Positions 42,300-51,810 of a DNA stretch of 64,000 nt are shown piece after piece. The translations under genes were made by a program, and so were the position numbers. This DNA is from an uncultured Duncaniella sp. GTDB taxonomy: Bacteria > Bacteroidota > Bacteroidia > Bacteroidales > Muribaculaceae. The notes beneath the pieces were generated by a model. It was not told the origin of the DNA and did not search any database. It was given only the letters and a program-made list of their open reading frames with translations. The DNA is taken from assembly GCA_910577335.1 (NCBI GenBank), contig CAJTMJ010000002.1, positions 82,925-146,924 on the forward strand, given 5' to 3'. Every line of letters starts with the position of its first letter. Position 1 is the stretch's first letter.

Positions 42300-44192
42300 T
42301 CACTTTTTTGCAACTTCTTCAATCAAAGTTTTCTTAAATAGCGAATGGTCACGCAGATCAGGACGTCCAACGGCATTGCCATTTCTGTCCACAAGTATAT
42401 AGAATGGTATTCCGTCTACATTAAAACGATCCTTAATAGCTTTGATCTGATCGGCATTTACTCTGTAATGCAAACCTTTTATACCGGGTATCAATTTAAG
42501 ATATGCGGGAAGAGGTGATGTTTCATCAGCGATATAAATCCAGACTATATCATCGCTTGACAGATCTCCGGCTTTTTCAGGTTCATTCTGAGTGAGGGCA
42601 CGTCTACAAGGCACACACCAAGTATTCCATAAGTCTACCATTACAACTTTGCCTTTATGCGGAGCGACGATAGCATCAAACAACTTATCATTTGCCACTT
42701 CAGGGGTAGGCTGCACAACCGACATATCAGCATTGTTAATAGTATTCTGCACTTCCTCTATATGTCTTTCTATCGCTTTAGTGAAAAATGGAGTGGTGAA
42801 ACTCTTAATCGCAGCCTTGTCATCAGCATCCAACTTGTTAAGAGAAACTTTATTCATAAGATTGCGATATTTTACCAGCTCAGCGAGTTTTGATTCGGGA
42901 TACGCCTGTGCGCTTAAAGCTCCGCCATGAGTAAAGGGTAGAGAGACACCAGAAGCCATAACCAAATTCAAATCATCTATATTCCTAACTTCAGCTGCTA
43001 CACTCTTATAATTTTCAGGAGTCATCTGAAGCTTTATAGCACCTTCAGGAATCTTTTCATTCCAATCAGCACCTGTGGTAACATAATAGTTGGTGTATGC
43101 CACATTGCGGAAATTTTCTGCTGCGCTCAACATACCGGCTTCAATCGAATTGAGTGCAACTTCCTTCATCATGGGTGATAGATTTGTGCGAGCAATTGAA
43201 TCCTTCGCTTCTTTAAATTCCTTTTTCAGGTATTCCACATATTCATCCCCGGTCATTCTATAATCGCCAAATTTTCCTGAGCGGTATTTGAAAAAAACAG
43301 GTATTGGCTCTGTTTGCTTTAGATAATTTAAAGCCGAGTATTTACCATTGTCAAAAATAAATGCATTTGAAACCTCCTCACGTCCTTCACGCTCAGCCAT
43401 TATCTGCTGTCCGACCTGACGGCAATCCACATACACATCAACAGTCTCACCCGGAGCAAGCCATATTGAACCTGTCAGAGGTGTTCCCCCGTTTAATCCC
43501 ATCAATACAAGATTAGATGAACCATACAGTAAAATTTTCTTGGAACCGTTACCTTGCTCGTCTATATCTATTTGAAGATCATCCTTGACCTGTTCTGTCA
43601 TAGTGTTGAGCACTGTCTCAAGTTTATTTCCCAATGCAGGATAATATGACAGCAGATGCACATTAACAGTTGTGGTGTCTACATCCAAAACTACCTCTGG
43701 CATCTTCCCTTCGCCAGATGCGCTTGTCATTTCCTTTGGCAAATCTTTATGAGGGAAATCGGCAGTAGCCTTTCCGGTCACATCAATTCCATATATCAAC
43801 CAAGGAGAATCAGCCTCTTCTCCAAAATTGATTTTCTTCACAGATGCCGGGATAGGTGGGAATACCAATGTGAATTCAGCTTCACCTGATTCAGGTATCC
43901 ACAAACGTTCACCCGGAGTAATTCCGTCAGCACTAACCATATAATATTTTTCTCCGTCAGCTTCTATATATGTTTTTTCAGCTAACTGAACCCAATACTT
44001 AGGATAATATCTAACTTTAAAGTTCATCACTGTGGATGAATCTGTCATCTCGATTTTGGAGATGTCAAGAGCAGTAGTGGTTGCTGTTTCTATGTTAGGA
44101 TTTTCAACAGTGCGATTGGCATACTTTGAACATCCACACAGCATGAGCATAAAGACTATACCCAATAGCCCGAAATAATTTTTAATAACCAT
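42300..44192 (-). CDS. Thioredoxin-like (TlpA/redoxin) lipoprotein with large N-terminal region
   Basis: 630-residue lipoprotein: signal with lipobox (FVFML-type MLMLCGCSK; lipid Cys about residue 20), a large N-terminal region without recognised domain (beta-rich then helical, about 25-480), and a C-terminal TlpA-like thioredoxin domain. The redox motif CVPC stands in VVMVDLWNTWCVPCRRALTQ. Bacteroidetes code many such proteins, often called TlpA disulfide reductase family proteins; they are thought to act in the periplasm on disulfides or as stress factors. The start at 44192 (before the lipoprotein signal) is preferred to the frame opening at 44231. Confidence 0.85.
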   Translation of the reverse strand: MVIKNYFGLLGIVFMLMLCGCSKYANRTVENPNIETATTTALDISKIEMTDSSTVMNFKVRYYPKYWVQLAEKTYIEADGEKYYMVSADGITPGERLWIPESGEAEFTLVFPPIPASVKKINFGEEADSPWLIYGIDVTGKATADFPHKDLPKEMTSASGEGKMPEVVLDVDTTTVNVHLLSYYPALGNKLETVLNTMTEQVKDDLQIDIDEQGNGSKKILLYGSSNLVLMGLNGGTPLTGSIWLAPGETVDVYVDCRQVGQQIMAEREGREEVSNAFIFDNGKYSALNYLKQTEPIPVFFKYRSGKFGDYRMTGDEYVEYLKKEFKEAKDSIARTNLSPMMKEVALNSIEAGMLSAAENFRNVAYTNYYVTTGADWNEKIPEGAIKLQMTPENYKSVAAEVRNIDDLNLVMASGVSLPFTHGGALSAQAYPESKLAELVKYRNLMNKVSLNKLDADDKAAIKSFTTPFFTKAIERHIEEVQNTINNADMSVVQPTPEVANDKLFDAIVAPHKGKVVMVDLWNTWCVPCRRALTQNEPEKAGDLSSDDIVWIYIADETSPLPAYLKLIPGIKGLHYRVNADQIKAIKDRFNVDGIPFYILVDRNGNAVGRPDLRDHSLFKKTLIEEVAKK

Positions 44193-44300
44193 TGATATTA
44201 GTTTTAACGTGAAATAATCGATTTGCCACAAAGGTATATAAAATGAATTATTCCTACAACACCACAGCGATATATTAAACTTTTCTGTATGCCATAAATA

Positions 44301-44338
44301 ACATAACGGGGGTCAGATATATCCAATCCCCGTTATGT
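44301..44338 (-). terminator. Terminator-like hairpin after the RND efflux operon
   Basis: 11-bp perfect stem ACATAACGGGG/CCCCGTTATGT with a 16-nt loop, 18 nt past the efflux pump stop; the following U-run is short. Confidence 0.7.
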
Positions 44339-44355
44339 ATTAAAACTAATATGTT

Positions 44356-47300
44356 CTATTTCTCTTGCGCAATATCATCGGATGAAGCAAATATGTTTTG
44401 CAAATGCTTCTCCTTAAAAGTCTGAAGCAATTCCCAGAATCCCGGGACAAAAAGTGTACCAACAATGGCATTTACCGCCATACCGAACACCACTGCCGTT
44501 CCCAATGCTATTCGTGAAGCCGCTCCGGCGCCGGTGGCAAACAACATAGGTAACACACCGAACACGAAAGCCAACGCAGTCATCAATATGGGTCGGAATC
44601 GCACCTCTCCGGCACTCTGAGCAGCAGTCCGGATCGGTTGTCCGGATTTTCGATAATCGATAGCGTATTCCACAATCAAAATGGCATTCTTTGCTGACAA
44701 TCCTAATAGAAGGATTATACCAATTTGTGTATATATAGATATTGATTGTGACATTATTATACACCCAAGCACCGTTCCTAAAATAGCCGTCGGCATTGAT
44801 ATTACCACCGCAATCGGATCAGTCCAACTTTCATATTGAGCTGACAGGACAAGCAGTGTTATTATGACAGCAAATATCAATACTATTGTTATGGTAGTTC
44901 CTGATTGAGTCTCCTGATAAGCTTCTCCAGTCCACGCATAAGAAAAACTGTTACCTACTGCTTTTTCAAGCAATTCCTCCATAGCTTTTATACCATCGTG
45001 GCTTGACACACCCTTAGCCGGCGTCCCGGTTATAGATGCTGTGTTATACATATTATATCTGCTAACAGTGGCTTGACCCACGGATGGTACAACATCCGCA
45101 AAAGCTGAAAATGGCACCATTTCTCCGTCTGTGTTCCTGACAGCAAGCTTGGGTATATCATCTATTCTGCCTCGCGATTTGCTGTCAGCGCTTAAAGTCA
45201 CCTGATATGTCCTTCCGAATTTCACAAAATCATTAACGAAACTACCACCCATGAATTGAGAGAGGGTAGCATATATATTTTCAAGTGTCAGCCCAAGCAT
45301 TTTTGCCTTATCTCTGTTCACCTTGACCTCATATTGCGGCACTTCACCCTGAAACTGCGTAGTAAGTTGAGCCAGACGGCTATCATCTTTGGCAGCATCT
45401 TTCATACCTATTATAGCCTGTTCCATGGCTTCAACCCCGAGGTTGTTTATATCCAAAATCTGCATCTGCAATCCAGAGGTCATACCGAGTCCCGGAATGG
45501 CAGGAGGATTTATAGAGAATATTATAGGCTCCTGATATGTAGCTCCGATTTCATTTACCTTGTCAATCACAGAATTCACATCTTGATCTTTCCCTCTTCG
45601 TTCATTCCAAGGTTTGAGCACAACAAACATTGACCCCATATTACCTCCGGAGCCACCACCCATCATTGATTCACCTGATATTGAAATGACATTCTCCACC
45701 TCCGGTAATTTTAATATATCGGCAGTCAGTTCCGTCACAACTTTATCAGTACGGTCGAGTGACGCTCCGGTTGGGAGCTGTACTGAGGTCATAAAATATC
45801 CCATATCCTCAGACGGTATATAGCTTGAGGGCCATTTAATGAATCCCCAAAATGCGAATAGGCAAATACCGACATATATACATATAGCGACAATGGGTCG
45901 TTTTAATAACGAGCCAACACCATTTACATATTTCTTCAATGTCCATCCATATCCGGCATTGAACCATCTATATAGGAAAAACCGTGTGTTAGTATCTTTT
46001 TTCTTTCTAAGGAACAACGCACACATTGCCGGGGTGAAGGTAAGGGCATTAAATCCCGAGAAAGCCACTGATGTGGCAATGGTCAACGCAAATTGTTTGT
46101 ATAGTTCTCCGGTAATGCCACTGATAAATGCAGTAGGGATAAAAACCGATAACAGCACCAAGACTTCACCTATGACAGGACCTTGCAATTCCTGCATAGC
46201 TTTTTCCGCACTCTGCCTCGGTGTCAGTTTCCCTTCCTGCACAAGTCTTGCACAATCTTCCACCACGACTATCGCATCGTCCACGACTATGGCTATGGCA
46301 AGGACAAGCCCGAACAAGGTTAGGGTATTAAGCGAGAATCCCAAGAGTTTCATCACGGCAAATGTGGCGATCAGAGAAACAGGTATCGCAATCATCGGTA
46401 TTATCACCGCTCTCCAGCTTTGAAGGAACAGCAATATTACAATCATCACAATCAATGTTGTCTCCACGAAGGTCACAAGCACTTCATCGATAGAAGCCGT
46501 GACATAATCAGTCGTATTCATTATTATGCGATAATGTACGCCACTGGGGAAATACTGCGAGAGTTCATTGAGCTTGTCCTTGACACGCGACGCAACTTCA
46601 AGAGCATTAGCTCCGGGAAGTTGCTGCACTCCTATAAGTCCTGCAGCCTTACCGGAAACATGTGATATTGTGGAATAGCTTTCACTTCCAAGCTCAACCT
46701 TTGCCACATCTTTAAGTCTGAGCATCGAGCCGTCAGCGTCAGTCCTGATTATGATATTCTCAAACTCCTCCACAGTGTTCAATTCGCCTTGTGCTGTCAA
46801 TGTGAATTCAAAGTCCACATCGCTATTAACGGGAGGTGTACCCACACTACCTGCTGAAACCTCAAGATTTTGAGATTGAATGACACCCATGACATCCTGA
46901 GGGGTCAGATTACGAATCCGCATCTTTTCAGGGTCGAGCCAAACACGCATACTGTATTCACCGGCACCAAAAGCACCGGCACCGCCTACACCTTTCACAC
47001 GAGACAGCTCGTCAATAATGTTAAGCTTCGCATAGTTCGTGAGATATAAGGCATTATACCTGCCGGTGGAATCACCTTCAAGAGCGATGAAGAGGATTAT
47101 ATTGGAAGCCTCACTTCTGACTGATATGCCTTGCTCTTTGACCGAGGTAGGGAGTGTGGCTTCAGCGAGAGAGATTCTATTTTGCACCTTGACGGCAGCT
47201 TCATCCAGATCTGTCCCATTCTCGAATGTGATGGTTAAGCTATACGAGCCGTCACTGGAGTTTGAGCTCATATACATCATATTCTCCACACCATTTATCT

Positions 47301-47505
47301 GCTCCTCTATAGGTTGACCTATTACCTTAGCCACAGTCTCCGCATCCGCACCGGGGTATGTAGCATTGACCATAACGGTAGGAGGTGTGATATCCGGGAA
47401 TTGTGCTACCGGAAGGGTCTTGACCGTCACCAATCCGACCAACACCATTATAATTGCCAGCACAGTGGCAAATATAGGGCGATCAATAAAGAATTTAGAA
47501 AACAT
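44356..47505 (-). CDS. RND multidrug efflux transporter permease (HAE1, AcrB-like)
   Basis: 1049-residue inner-membrane proton-driven efflux pump. It has the AcrB layout: helix 1 (PIFATVLAIIMVLVGLVTV), porter loop, helices 2-7 at about 340-560, a second porter loop, and helices 8-12 at about 870-1030. The paired Asp of the proton relay are in GLVLAIAIVVDDAIVVVEDCARL (helix 4), and the HAE1 signature FPDITPPTVMVNATYPGADAETV opens the first periplasmic loop. Encoded with an adaptor and an outer-membrane channel, so it forms a complete tripartite pump. Substrates cannot be read from sequence. Confidence 0.95.
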   Translation of the reverse strand: MFSKFFIDRPIFATVLAIIMVLVGLVTVKTLPVAQFPDITPPTVMVNATYPGADAETVAKVIGQPIEEQINGVENMMYMSSNSSDGSYSLTITFENGTDLDEAAVKVQNRISLAEATLPTSVKEQGISVRSEASNIILFIALEGDSTGRYNALYLTNYAKLNIIDELSRVKGVGGAGAFGAGEYSMRVWLDPEKMRIRNLTPQDVMGVIQSQNLEVSAGSVGTPPVNSDVDFEFTLTAQGELNTVEEFENIIIRTDADGSMLRLKDVAKVELGSESYSTISHVSGKAAGLIGVQQLPGANALEVASRVKDKLNELSQYFPSGVHYRIIMNTTDYVTASIDEVLVTFVETTLIVMIVILLFLQSWRAVIIPMIAIPVSLIATFAVMKLLGFSLNTLTLFGLVLAIAIVVDDAIVVVEDCARLVQEGKLTPRQSAEKAMQELQGPVIGEVLVLLSVFIPTAFISGITGELYKQFALTIATSVAFSGFNALTFTPAMCALFLRKKKDTNTRFFLYRWFNAGYGWTLKKYVNGVGSLLKRPIVAICIYVGICLFAFWGFIKWPSSYIPSEDMGYFMTSVQLPTGASLDRTDKVVTELTADILKLPEVENVISISGESMMGGGSGGNMGSMFVVLKPWNERRGKDQDVNSVIDKVNEIGATYQEPIIFSINPPAIPGLGMTSGLQMQILDINNLGVEAMEQAIIGMKDAAKDDSRLAQLTTQFQGEVPQYEVKVNRDKAKMLGLTLENIYATLSQFMGGSFVNDFVKFGRTYQVTLSADSKSRGRIDDIPKLAVRNTDGEMVPFSAFADVVPSVGQATVSRYNMYNTASITGTPAKGVSSHDGIKAMEELLEKAVGNSFSYAWTGEAYQETQSGTTITIVLIFAVIITLLVLSAQYESWTDPIAVVISMPTAILGTVLGCIIMSQSISIYTQIGIILLLGLSAKNAILIVEYAIDYRKSGQPIRTAAQSAGEVRFRPILMTALAFVFGVLPMLFATGAGAASRIALGTAVVFGMAVNAIVGTLFVPGFWELLQTFKEKHLQNIFASSDDIAQEK

Positions 47506-47553
47506 AACTTAGTCTATTGTTTTTATCACTGATTCCGATTCTTTCCACTCTCG

Positions 47554-48678
47554 CTATTTTGTCAGGCGAGGTTTGACGGGCATCCCGTCACGCACTTTAA
47601 GCAAAGCCTTTGTCACGTATCGGCTCTTAGGTGTCAGTCCCGACAGCACAATACGCATAGAATCACGATAAACATCTCCAATCTTTATGGGTGTATAGAC
47701 AATCTGATTGGAATCATTCACAACATACAGATATTTTCCTAACTGATCTGAACCGATAGAAGCGTCCTTGACAAGTATTGCATCCGATTTACTTGCGTAT
47801 GGCAGTTTGACTTGAACAAACATACCCGGTTTCAACTCATTGTAGGGGTTCTCAATCCGGCATCTCAGCCTCATTGTTCCGGTAGACTTATTAAGAGCGG
47901 GGGAGACGTATGACAAGTCGCCGGTATATCTATGTGGCAAAGTGTCCCCAAATTCCAACGGGACAGATTTTAAATCCACACCACGTTCCTCCATCCCTTT
48001 AAGAAGCGACATGTATTGATCATCGTCGATTGCAAAATTTGCCGACATCACGCTATTGTCATAAATCTGAGCTAATACCACAGGAGCGCCTTCACCACCG
48101 ATATATGCACCTACATCATATTCCGCTGCTGAAACTTCGCCGGTAAACGGAGCTGTGACATTACAATATGCAAGTCTCTTCTTGGCGGTTTCCAAAGCTG
48201 CGGTAGCATTTTTTATAGATGCTTCCGCCTGTCTAAGGTTGCTCTCAGCCTGAACAACCTCCATTTTTGACACTGCATCACTCTCCAATGCTTTTTTCAC
48301 CGCTATGTAATGGCTCTCGGCATAATCACGGGTACTTTTTGCTGTCGCCAATGCCGCCTGAGCCTGCTCGACTGCATCCCGGTAGGTGGTTGACTCAATA
48401 GTAAACAATGATGCTCCTGCCATGACCCTATCACCATCCTTATAATTCTGAGACAGCAACTGTCCATTGACCCTACCTACAACATCAACCGCCTTTGTGG
48501 CACTAAGGTATCCGGGAAAAGTATTAGTCAGCACCACAGAATCAATTTCAGGGAATGCCACATCCACTGTTTCAACACCTCTATCTATATCTGCCGACTT
48601 CTTATGTCCACATGCTGTGAATGACATCACTGTTATCATAGCAACAGCACTTGATATAACATACCTTTTCATATCCAT
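47554..48678 (-). CDS. RND efflux periplasmic adaptor (membrane fusion protein)
   Basis: 374-residue lipoprotein adaptor (lipobox Cys in VMSFTACGHKKS). Order of domains: barrel-sandwich hybrid first half (VVGRVNGQLLSQNYKDGDRVMAGASLFTI), alpha-hairpin (RDAVEQAQAALATAKSTRDYAESHY to LRQAEASIKNATAALETAKKRL), lipoyl second half (YCNVTAPFTGEVSAAEYDVGAYI), and beta-barrel (GTMRLRCRIENPYNELKPGMFVQVKLPY). It links pump and outer-membrane channel. Two in-frame ATGs (48678, 48672) compete for start. 48 nt to the pump gene. Confidence 0.93.
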   Translation of the reverse strand: MDMKRYVISSAVAMITVMSFTACGHKKSADIDRGVETVDVAFPEIDSVVLTNTFPGYLSATKAVDVVGRVNGQLLSQNYKDGDRVMAGASLFTIESTTYRDAVEQAQAALATAKSTRDYAESHYIAVKKALESDAVSKMEVVQAESNLRQAEASIKNATAALETAKKRLAYCNVTAPFTGEVSAAEYDVGAYIGGEGAPVVLAQIYDNSVMSANFAIDDDQYMSLLKGMEERGVDLKSVPLEFGDTLPHRYTGDLSYVSPALNKSTGTMRLRCRIENPYNELKPGMFVQVKLPYASKSDAILVKDASIGSDQLGKYLYVVNDSNQIVYTPIKIGDVYRDSMRIVLSGLTPKSRYVTKALLKVRDGMPVKPRLTK

Positions 48679-48689
48679 AATTATATAAA

Positions 48690-50105
48690 TTATTGCATCG
48701 GAGAGCCACCCAATGCCTGATAAAGTTTTACAAGTGAAATTAATGCATTACCCTTGGCTTCTGCCAAAGAATTAGCGTATGTAAGCCATGAGATCTGTGC
48801 GTCTACAACATTCGAGAACGCAGTCAACCCCTCTTTATATTGCTCAATAGAAAGGTCGAATGACTCACGGCTTTGGTCAAAAACTTTTTTGTCGATCTCC
48901 ATAGCTTTAAGAGCTGCATTATATGAAGTCATAGCATTATCAACCTCCTGCACAGCTGTCAAAACCGTTTGATTGTATTCTTCAATTCCGATTTCCATCT
49001 GTATTCGAGCCTCAGCTACAGCATATTTTCGGGCAAATCCTTCAAATAACGTCCATGTGAGTGTAGGCGCTATAGTATATTCAAAACCATTTTTCTTGAA
49101 CAAATCTCCGGCATCATGAGCCGCTACTCCTATGGACCCTCTCAGCGACAACGTTGGTAAAAAATCCTTCTTAGCTATCCCAAGCTGTGCGGCATAAACT
49201 GACAATTCTTTCTCAGCCGCAATTATATCCGGACGCCGACGCAGCAGATCCATCGGCACTCCACTGCTAATAAGATAACGGTGTTCAGGCTGCGGCTTTA
49301 TCTCGCCCAATCTTTGATATAAGGAGTCAGGATATGTCCCTAACAATATTGAAATCGCATTTATTGTCGTATGTATGGAAGATTCGATTGCCGGAATCGC
49401 ACCTTCGGTTGAATAATACACTGTCTTTGCTTGGGTAACATCGAGTTTGGAAACCAAACCTGCCTCGTGACGCGCTTCTGCAATCTCAACAACCCTTTTT
49501 TGAGACTTTAGATGCTCTTGGGCAATCATATACTCAGCCTGCAATGTCCTTAAATTGACATAATATGATGCTATATTAGCCGTAAGACTAACCATTGTCC
49601 CGAGATAGTCAGCTTTAGAGACCTCGACAGCTGCTTTTTTACCTTTTACTTGTGCCGTTATTCTGCCAAACAAATCTATCTCCCAGTTCATATCCATACC
49701 GAGAGAAAAATAGCTGCTGTTAGTCGATGGTATATCTGAGCCGTTCATCGCACCAGCCATACGGCTTTTATTATATCCGGCATTTATGCTTAACATAGGA
49801 TAGTAATCGGCAGCAGCCTGTCCCACCGCCTGACGGGCCATCATTATCCTCTGCATTGCTATTTTTACATTGTAATTCTTTTCAACACCTTCTGCTATTA
49901 ACGAATCGAGCATAGGGTCTTTAAACGACTCCCACCAGATATCCTCGTCAGGAAGAGTCTGACTAAACTCAGGTATATAATTCCACCTCTCAGGCATTCT
50001 TTCCTCCAAATACCTCGAGCCGGATGGTTGTTCCTGAGACATAACAGGAATAGCCCATCCGGTCATCGCATAAACAAATAGTAGAACGTGATTTAAAGTC
50101 TTCAT
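48690..50105 (-). CDS. Outer-membrane efflux channel (TolC/OprM-like, NodT family)
   Basis: 471-residue exported outer-membrane factor with signal peptide (VLLFVYAMTGWAIPVMS). It has the repeated TolC fold: two halves of long helices (ALIAEGVEKNYNVKIAMQRIMMARQAVGQAAADYYPMLSINAGYNKS; EARIQMEIGIEEYNQTVLTAVQEVDNAMTSYNAALKAMEI) and the VPMDLLRRRPDIIAAEKEL motif of the NodT/CusC group. First gene of the operon channel-adaptor-pump, 11 nt from the adaptor. No TAnnTTTG core was found in the 283 nt upstream. Confidence 0.93.
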   Translation of the reverse strand: MKTLNHVLLFVYAMTGWAIPVMSQEQPSGSRYLEERMPERWNYIPEFSQTLPDEDIWWESFKDPMLDSLIAEGVEKNYNVKIAMQRIMMARQAVGQAAADYYPMLSINAGYNKSRMAGAMNGSDIPSTNSSYFSLGMDMNWEIDLFGRITAQVKGKKAAVEVSKADYLGTMVSLTANIASYYVNLRTLQAEYMIAQEHLKSQKRVVEIAEARHEAGLVSKLDVTQAKTVYYSTEGAIPAIESSIHTTINAISILLGTYPDSLYQRLGEIKPQPEHRYLISSGVPMDLLRRRPDIIAAEKELSVYAAQLGIAKKDFLPTLSLRGSIGVAAHDAGDLFKKNGFEYTIAPTLTWTLFEGFARKYAVAEARIQMEIGIEEYNQTVLTAVQEVDNAMTSYNAALKAMEIDKKVFDQSRESFDLSIEQYKEGLTAFSNVVDAQISWLTYANSLAEAKGNALISLVKLYQALGGSPMQ

Positions 50106-50339
50106 AAATTACTAATGGATTAACAAGCTCGCACAAACTTTTCATTGGACGAGGAGATCAATATAATCCTCTTCAAGATTCTAAAGTCTGAATGAGTTCA
50201 ATTTTAAAACATCTGTAATGTAAAATGAGTTTAGCACAATCGACTTTTCAACCACTTTGCTTGACAGATATCGCTAATTATCACAATGCTTTAACTCATA
50301 TTATATCACGTGTGCAACTATTATGCCCATGTGCGTATG
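50106..50339. other. Intergenic region between divergent efflux operon and small orphan gene
   Basis: No gene seen. On the minus strand it must hold the efflux promoter, but no TAnnTTTG is present, so another sigma factor or an activator may be used. AACTCATT occurs twice (minus strand, about 28 bp apart, in 50184-50235), possibly an operator; GAGGA/TCCTC make a small hairpin at 50149-50168. Confidence 0.35.
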
Positions 50340-50347
50340 TAAATTTG
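50340..50347 (+). promoter_or_regulatory. Promoter -7 element of the small orphan gene
   Basis: TAAATTTG, an exact TAnnTTTG, 41 nt before the ATG at 50389; no clear -33 element. Confidence 0.55.
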
Positions 50348-50388
50348 CAATACAATAATAAAAGTACCTGCATTTAAATCCAAACGTT

Positions 50389-50700
50389 ATGACAAAGATC
50401 AACCGAACCGATCGTCTTTTTGTGACAATTTTTCATGGTGGAGCTAATTTGTATTCCACAGAACTGAGTGGTCTTTCTACAATAGGGGAGATATACCGTC
50501 AGGTGAAAGACAAAACTTCCTTAGAGACAGGAATGGTCACCATGCGTTTGCGTAACAGCACACAAGGGTGGACTCAACAACACAACTTAGTGCTTACAAA
50601 TAAAAACAAAAACACTACTAAAGCAAACCATAGTTCCGGAAAAGCTGACATCCCGGCAAAAGGTGACTCGTATCCATCCTTGTTTGACTCATTTATTTAG
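50389..50700 (+). CDS. Small protein of unknown function
   Basis: 103-residue basic protein (MTKINRTDRLFVTIFHGGANLYSTEL...). The first 65 residues look folded, with alternating hydrophobic residues; the remainder is polar and Lys/Asn/Ser-rich and probably disordered. No signal peptide, no membrane helix. I do not recognise the family. A promoter core stands upstream and the open frame starts with ATG, which argue that it is real. Its 3' end overlaps the convergent ssb-like gene by 8 bp. Confidence 0.6.
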   Translation: MTKINRTDRLFVTIFHGGANLYSTELSGLSTIGEIYRQVKDKTSLETGMVTMRLRNSTQGWTQQHNLVLTNKNKNTTKANHSSGKADIPAKGDSYPSLFDSFI

Positions 50701-51025
50701 AGCCGAGCAATTCAAAATTATCCACATATATCTCAGTTACGTTACGCTTTATAGCATTGCGGTCTTCCCATACGCGATAACGTATCTTACCTTCTATATA
50801 TAATCGTGAGCCGGAGCGGATGTATTTCTCTGCAAATTCCGCATTCTTGTCCCACATTACAATATTGTGCCATTCTGTCCTTTCAGGCAATTTGGTGCCA
50901 TCCGGTAGATTGCGAGCCTTTTCATTAGTTGCCAACGGGAAACTTGCAATAGGGCGAGTTTCTATGTACCTCACCTCAGGATCTTTCCCGACATTACCTA
51001 TTAATATTACCTTATTGATGCTCAC
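50693..51025 (-). CDS. Single-stranded DNA-binding protein, short form without acidic tip
   Basis: About 110-residue SSB consisting of the OB-fold only: VSINKVILIGNVGKDPEVRYIE at the start, EWHNIVMWDKNAEFAEKYIRSGSRLYIEGKIRYRVWED (core strands with the conserved Trp and Phe) and EIYVDNFELLGSK as the end. The Gly/Gln linker and DDDIPF-like C-terminal tip that recruits replication proteins are missing, so this is likely an accessory paralogue, not the essential replicative SSB. Start: GTG at 51025 (encoding VSINKV, aligned with typical SSB starts), rather than the longer TTG frame at 51040. It overlaps the convergent small gene by 8 bp. Confidence 0.87.
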   Translation of the reverse strand: MSINKVILIGNVGKDPEVRYIETRPIASFPLATNEKARNLPDGTKLPERTEWHNIVMWDKNAEFAEKYIRSGSRLYIEGKIRYRVWEDRNAIKRNVTEIYVDNFELLGSK

Positions 51026-51141
51026 AATTACTATAATCAATGGTTAATTACCGCAAATTTAACGAATATTTTTCATATCATGAAACTTATTTTTACCAAT
51101 AGGTGTTTATCATGAAAATACGTTAACAATATTTTGTAATT

Positions 51142-51762
51142 ATGAAAGGTATATATTGCTTGATAAGTGCGGCTATCGCACTTACATTAGCTTCGTGTGA
51201 CGAGAATGCTCGTTTGGCAAAAGAAATTCATGGCACTTGGGCAGGGACACCGGAAAATGTCACGGACAATTCAGCCATAACTGCCACTCTGATTGAGACA
51301 TATTCATTCACTGACGCAGCCGGAACATTATCGAAAGGTGCTTATGGTGGTGATATCTCAATAACCGGCATGATTTCCTGCTCCACCCAAATCCTTGGTG
51401 ACAGCACCCTTGTTGAACCTATGACATTAACCGCAAGTGCAGTTTCAACCATCAACGGCACATGGACTGTGATTGACGACGATGAGATCGCCTTGGTTCT
51501 CAACCCTGAAACTCTTGTGGTAAATATGGATCCGGAAGCTGTGACAGTTGCCAATAATGTTGTGACAAACAATGATAATCCATCTATCGAGAAATTAAAA
51601 TCAGGTATGGTAACCACGTTACGTGACGGAATCAAGCACACATTATCAATGCGTTACGCTTCCATCCGTCAGTTAGACGACATTAAGATAAAAGGTCCTT
51701 TGATGAAATTTGAAATTGGTAAGAATGATTATGTCTTTACCAAGCAAGATGAGTCAAAATAA
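51142..51762 (+). CDS. Hypothetical lipoprotein
   Basis: 206-residue lipoprotein: signal MKGIYCLISAAIALTLASC with the lipid-attached Cys19. The mature part is beta-rich (HGTWAGTPENV, SFTDAAGTLSKGAYGG, MTLTASAVSTINGTWTVIDDDEIALVL), with two GTW motifs recalling lipocalin-like or META-like domains, but no family is certain. No neighbour is obviously related: ssb upstream on the other strand and tdk downstream with its own promoter. Likely in the periplasm or facing it. Confidence 0.7.
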   Translation: MKGIYCLISAAIALTLASCDENARLAKEIHGTWAGTPENVTDNSAITATLIETYSFTDAAGTLSKGAYGGDISITGMISCSTQILGDSTLVEPMTLTASAVSTINGTWTVIDDDEIALVLNPETLVVNMDPEAVTVANNVVTNNDNPSIEKLKSGMVTTLRDGIKHTLSMRYASIRQLDDIKIKGPLMKFEIGKNDYVFTKQDESK

Positions 51763-51773
51763 AAAAATTTTTA

Positions 51774-51781
51774 TACCTTTG
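51774..51781 (+). promoter_or_regulatory. Promoter -7 element of the tdk operon
   Basis: TACCTTTG, an exact TAnnTTTG and identical to the pheA-operon -7 core, 29 nt before the tdk ATG. No TTTG at -33. Confidence 0.65.
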
Positions 51782-51810
51782 TCTGTAAATTGACAACATA
51801 CAGCTCACCA

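Noticed and set aside
45839..46423. 194-codon plus-strand frame opposite the RND pump gene
   Set aside because: Antisense to a well-conserved transporter, no recognisable domain and no upstream signals.
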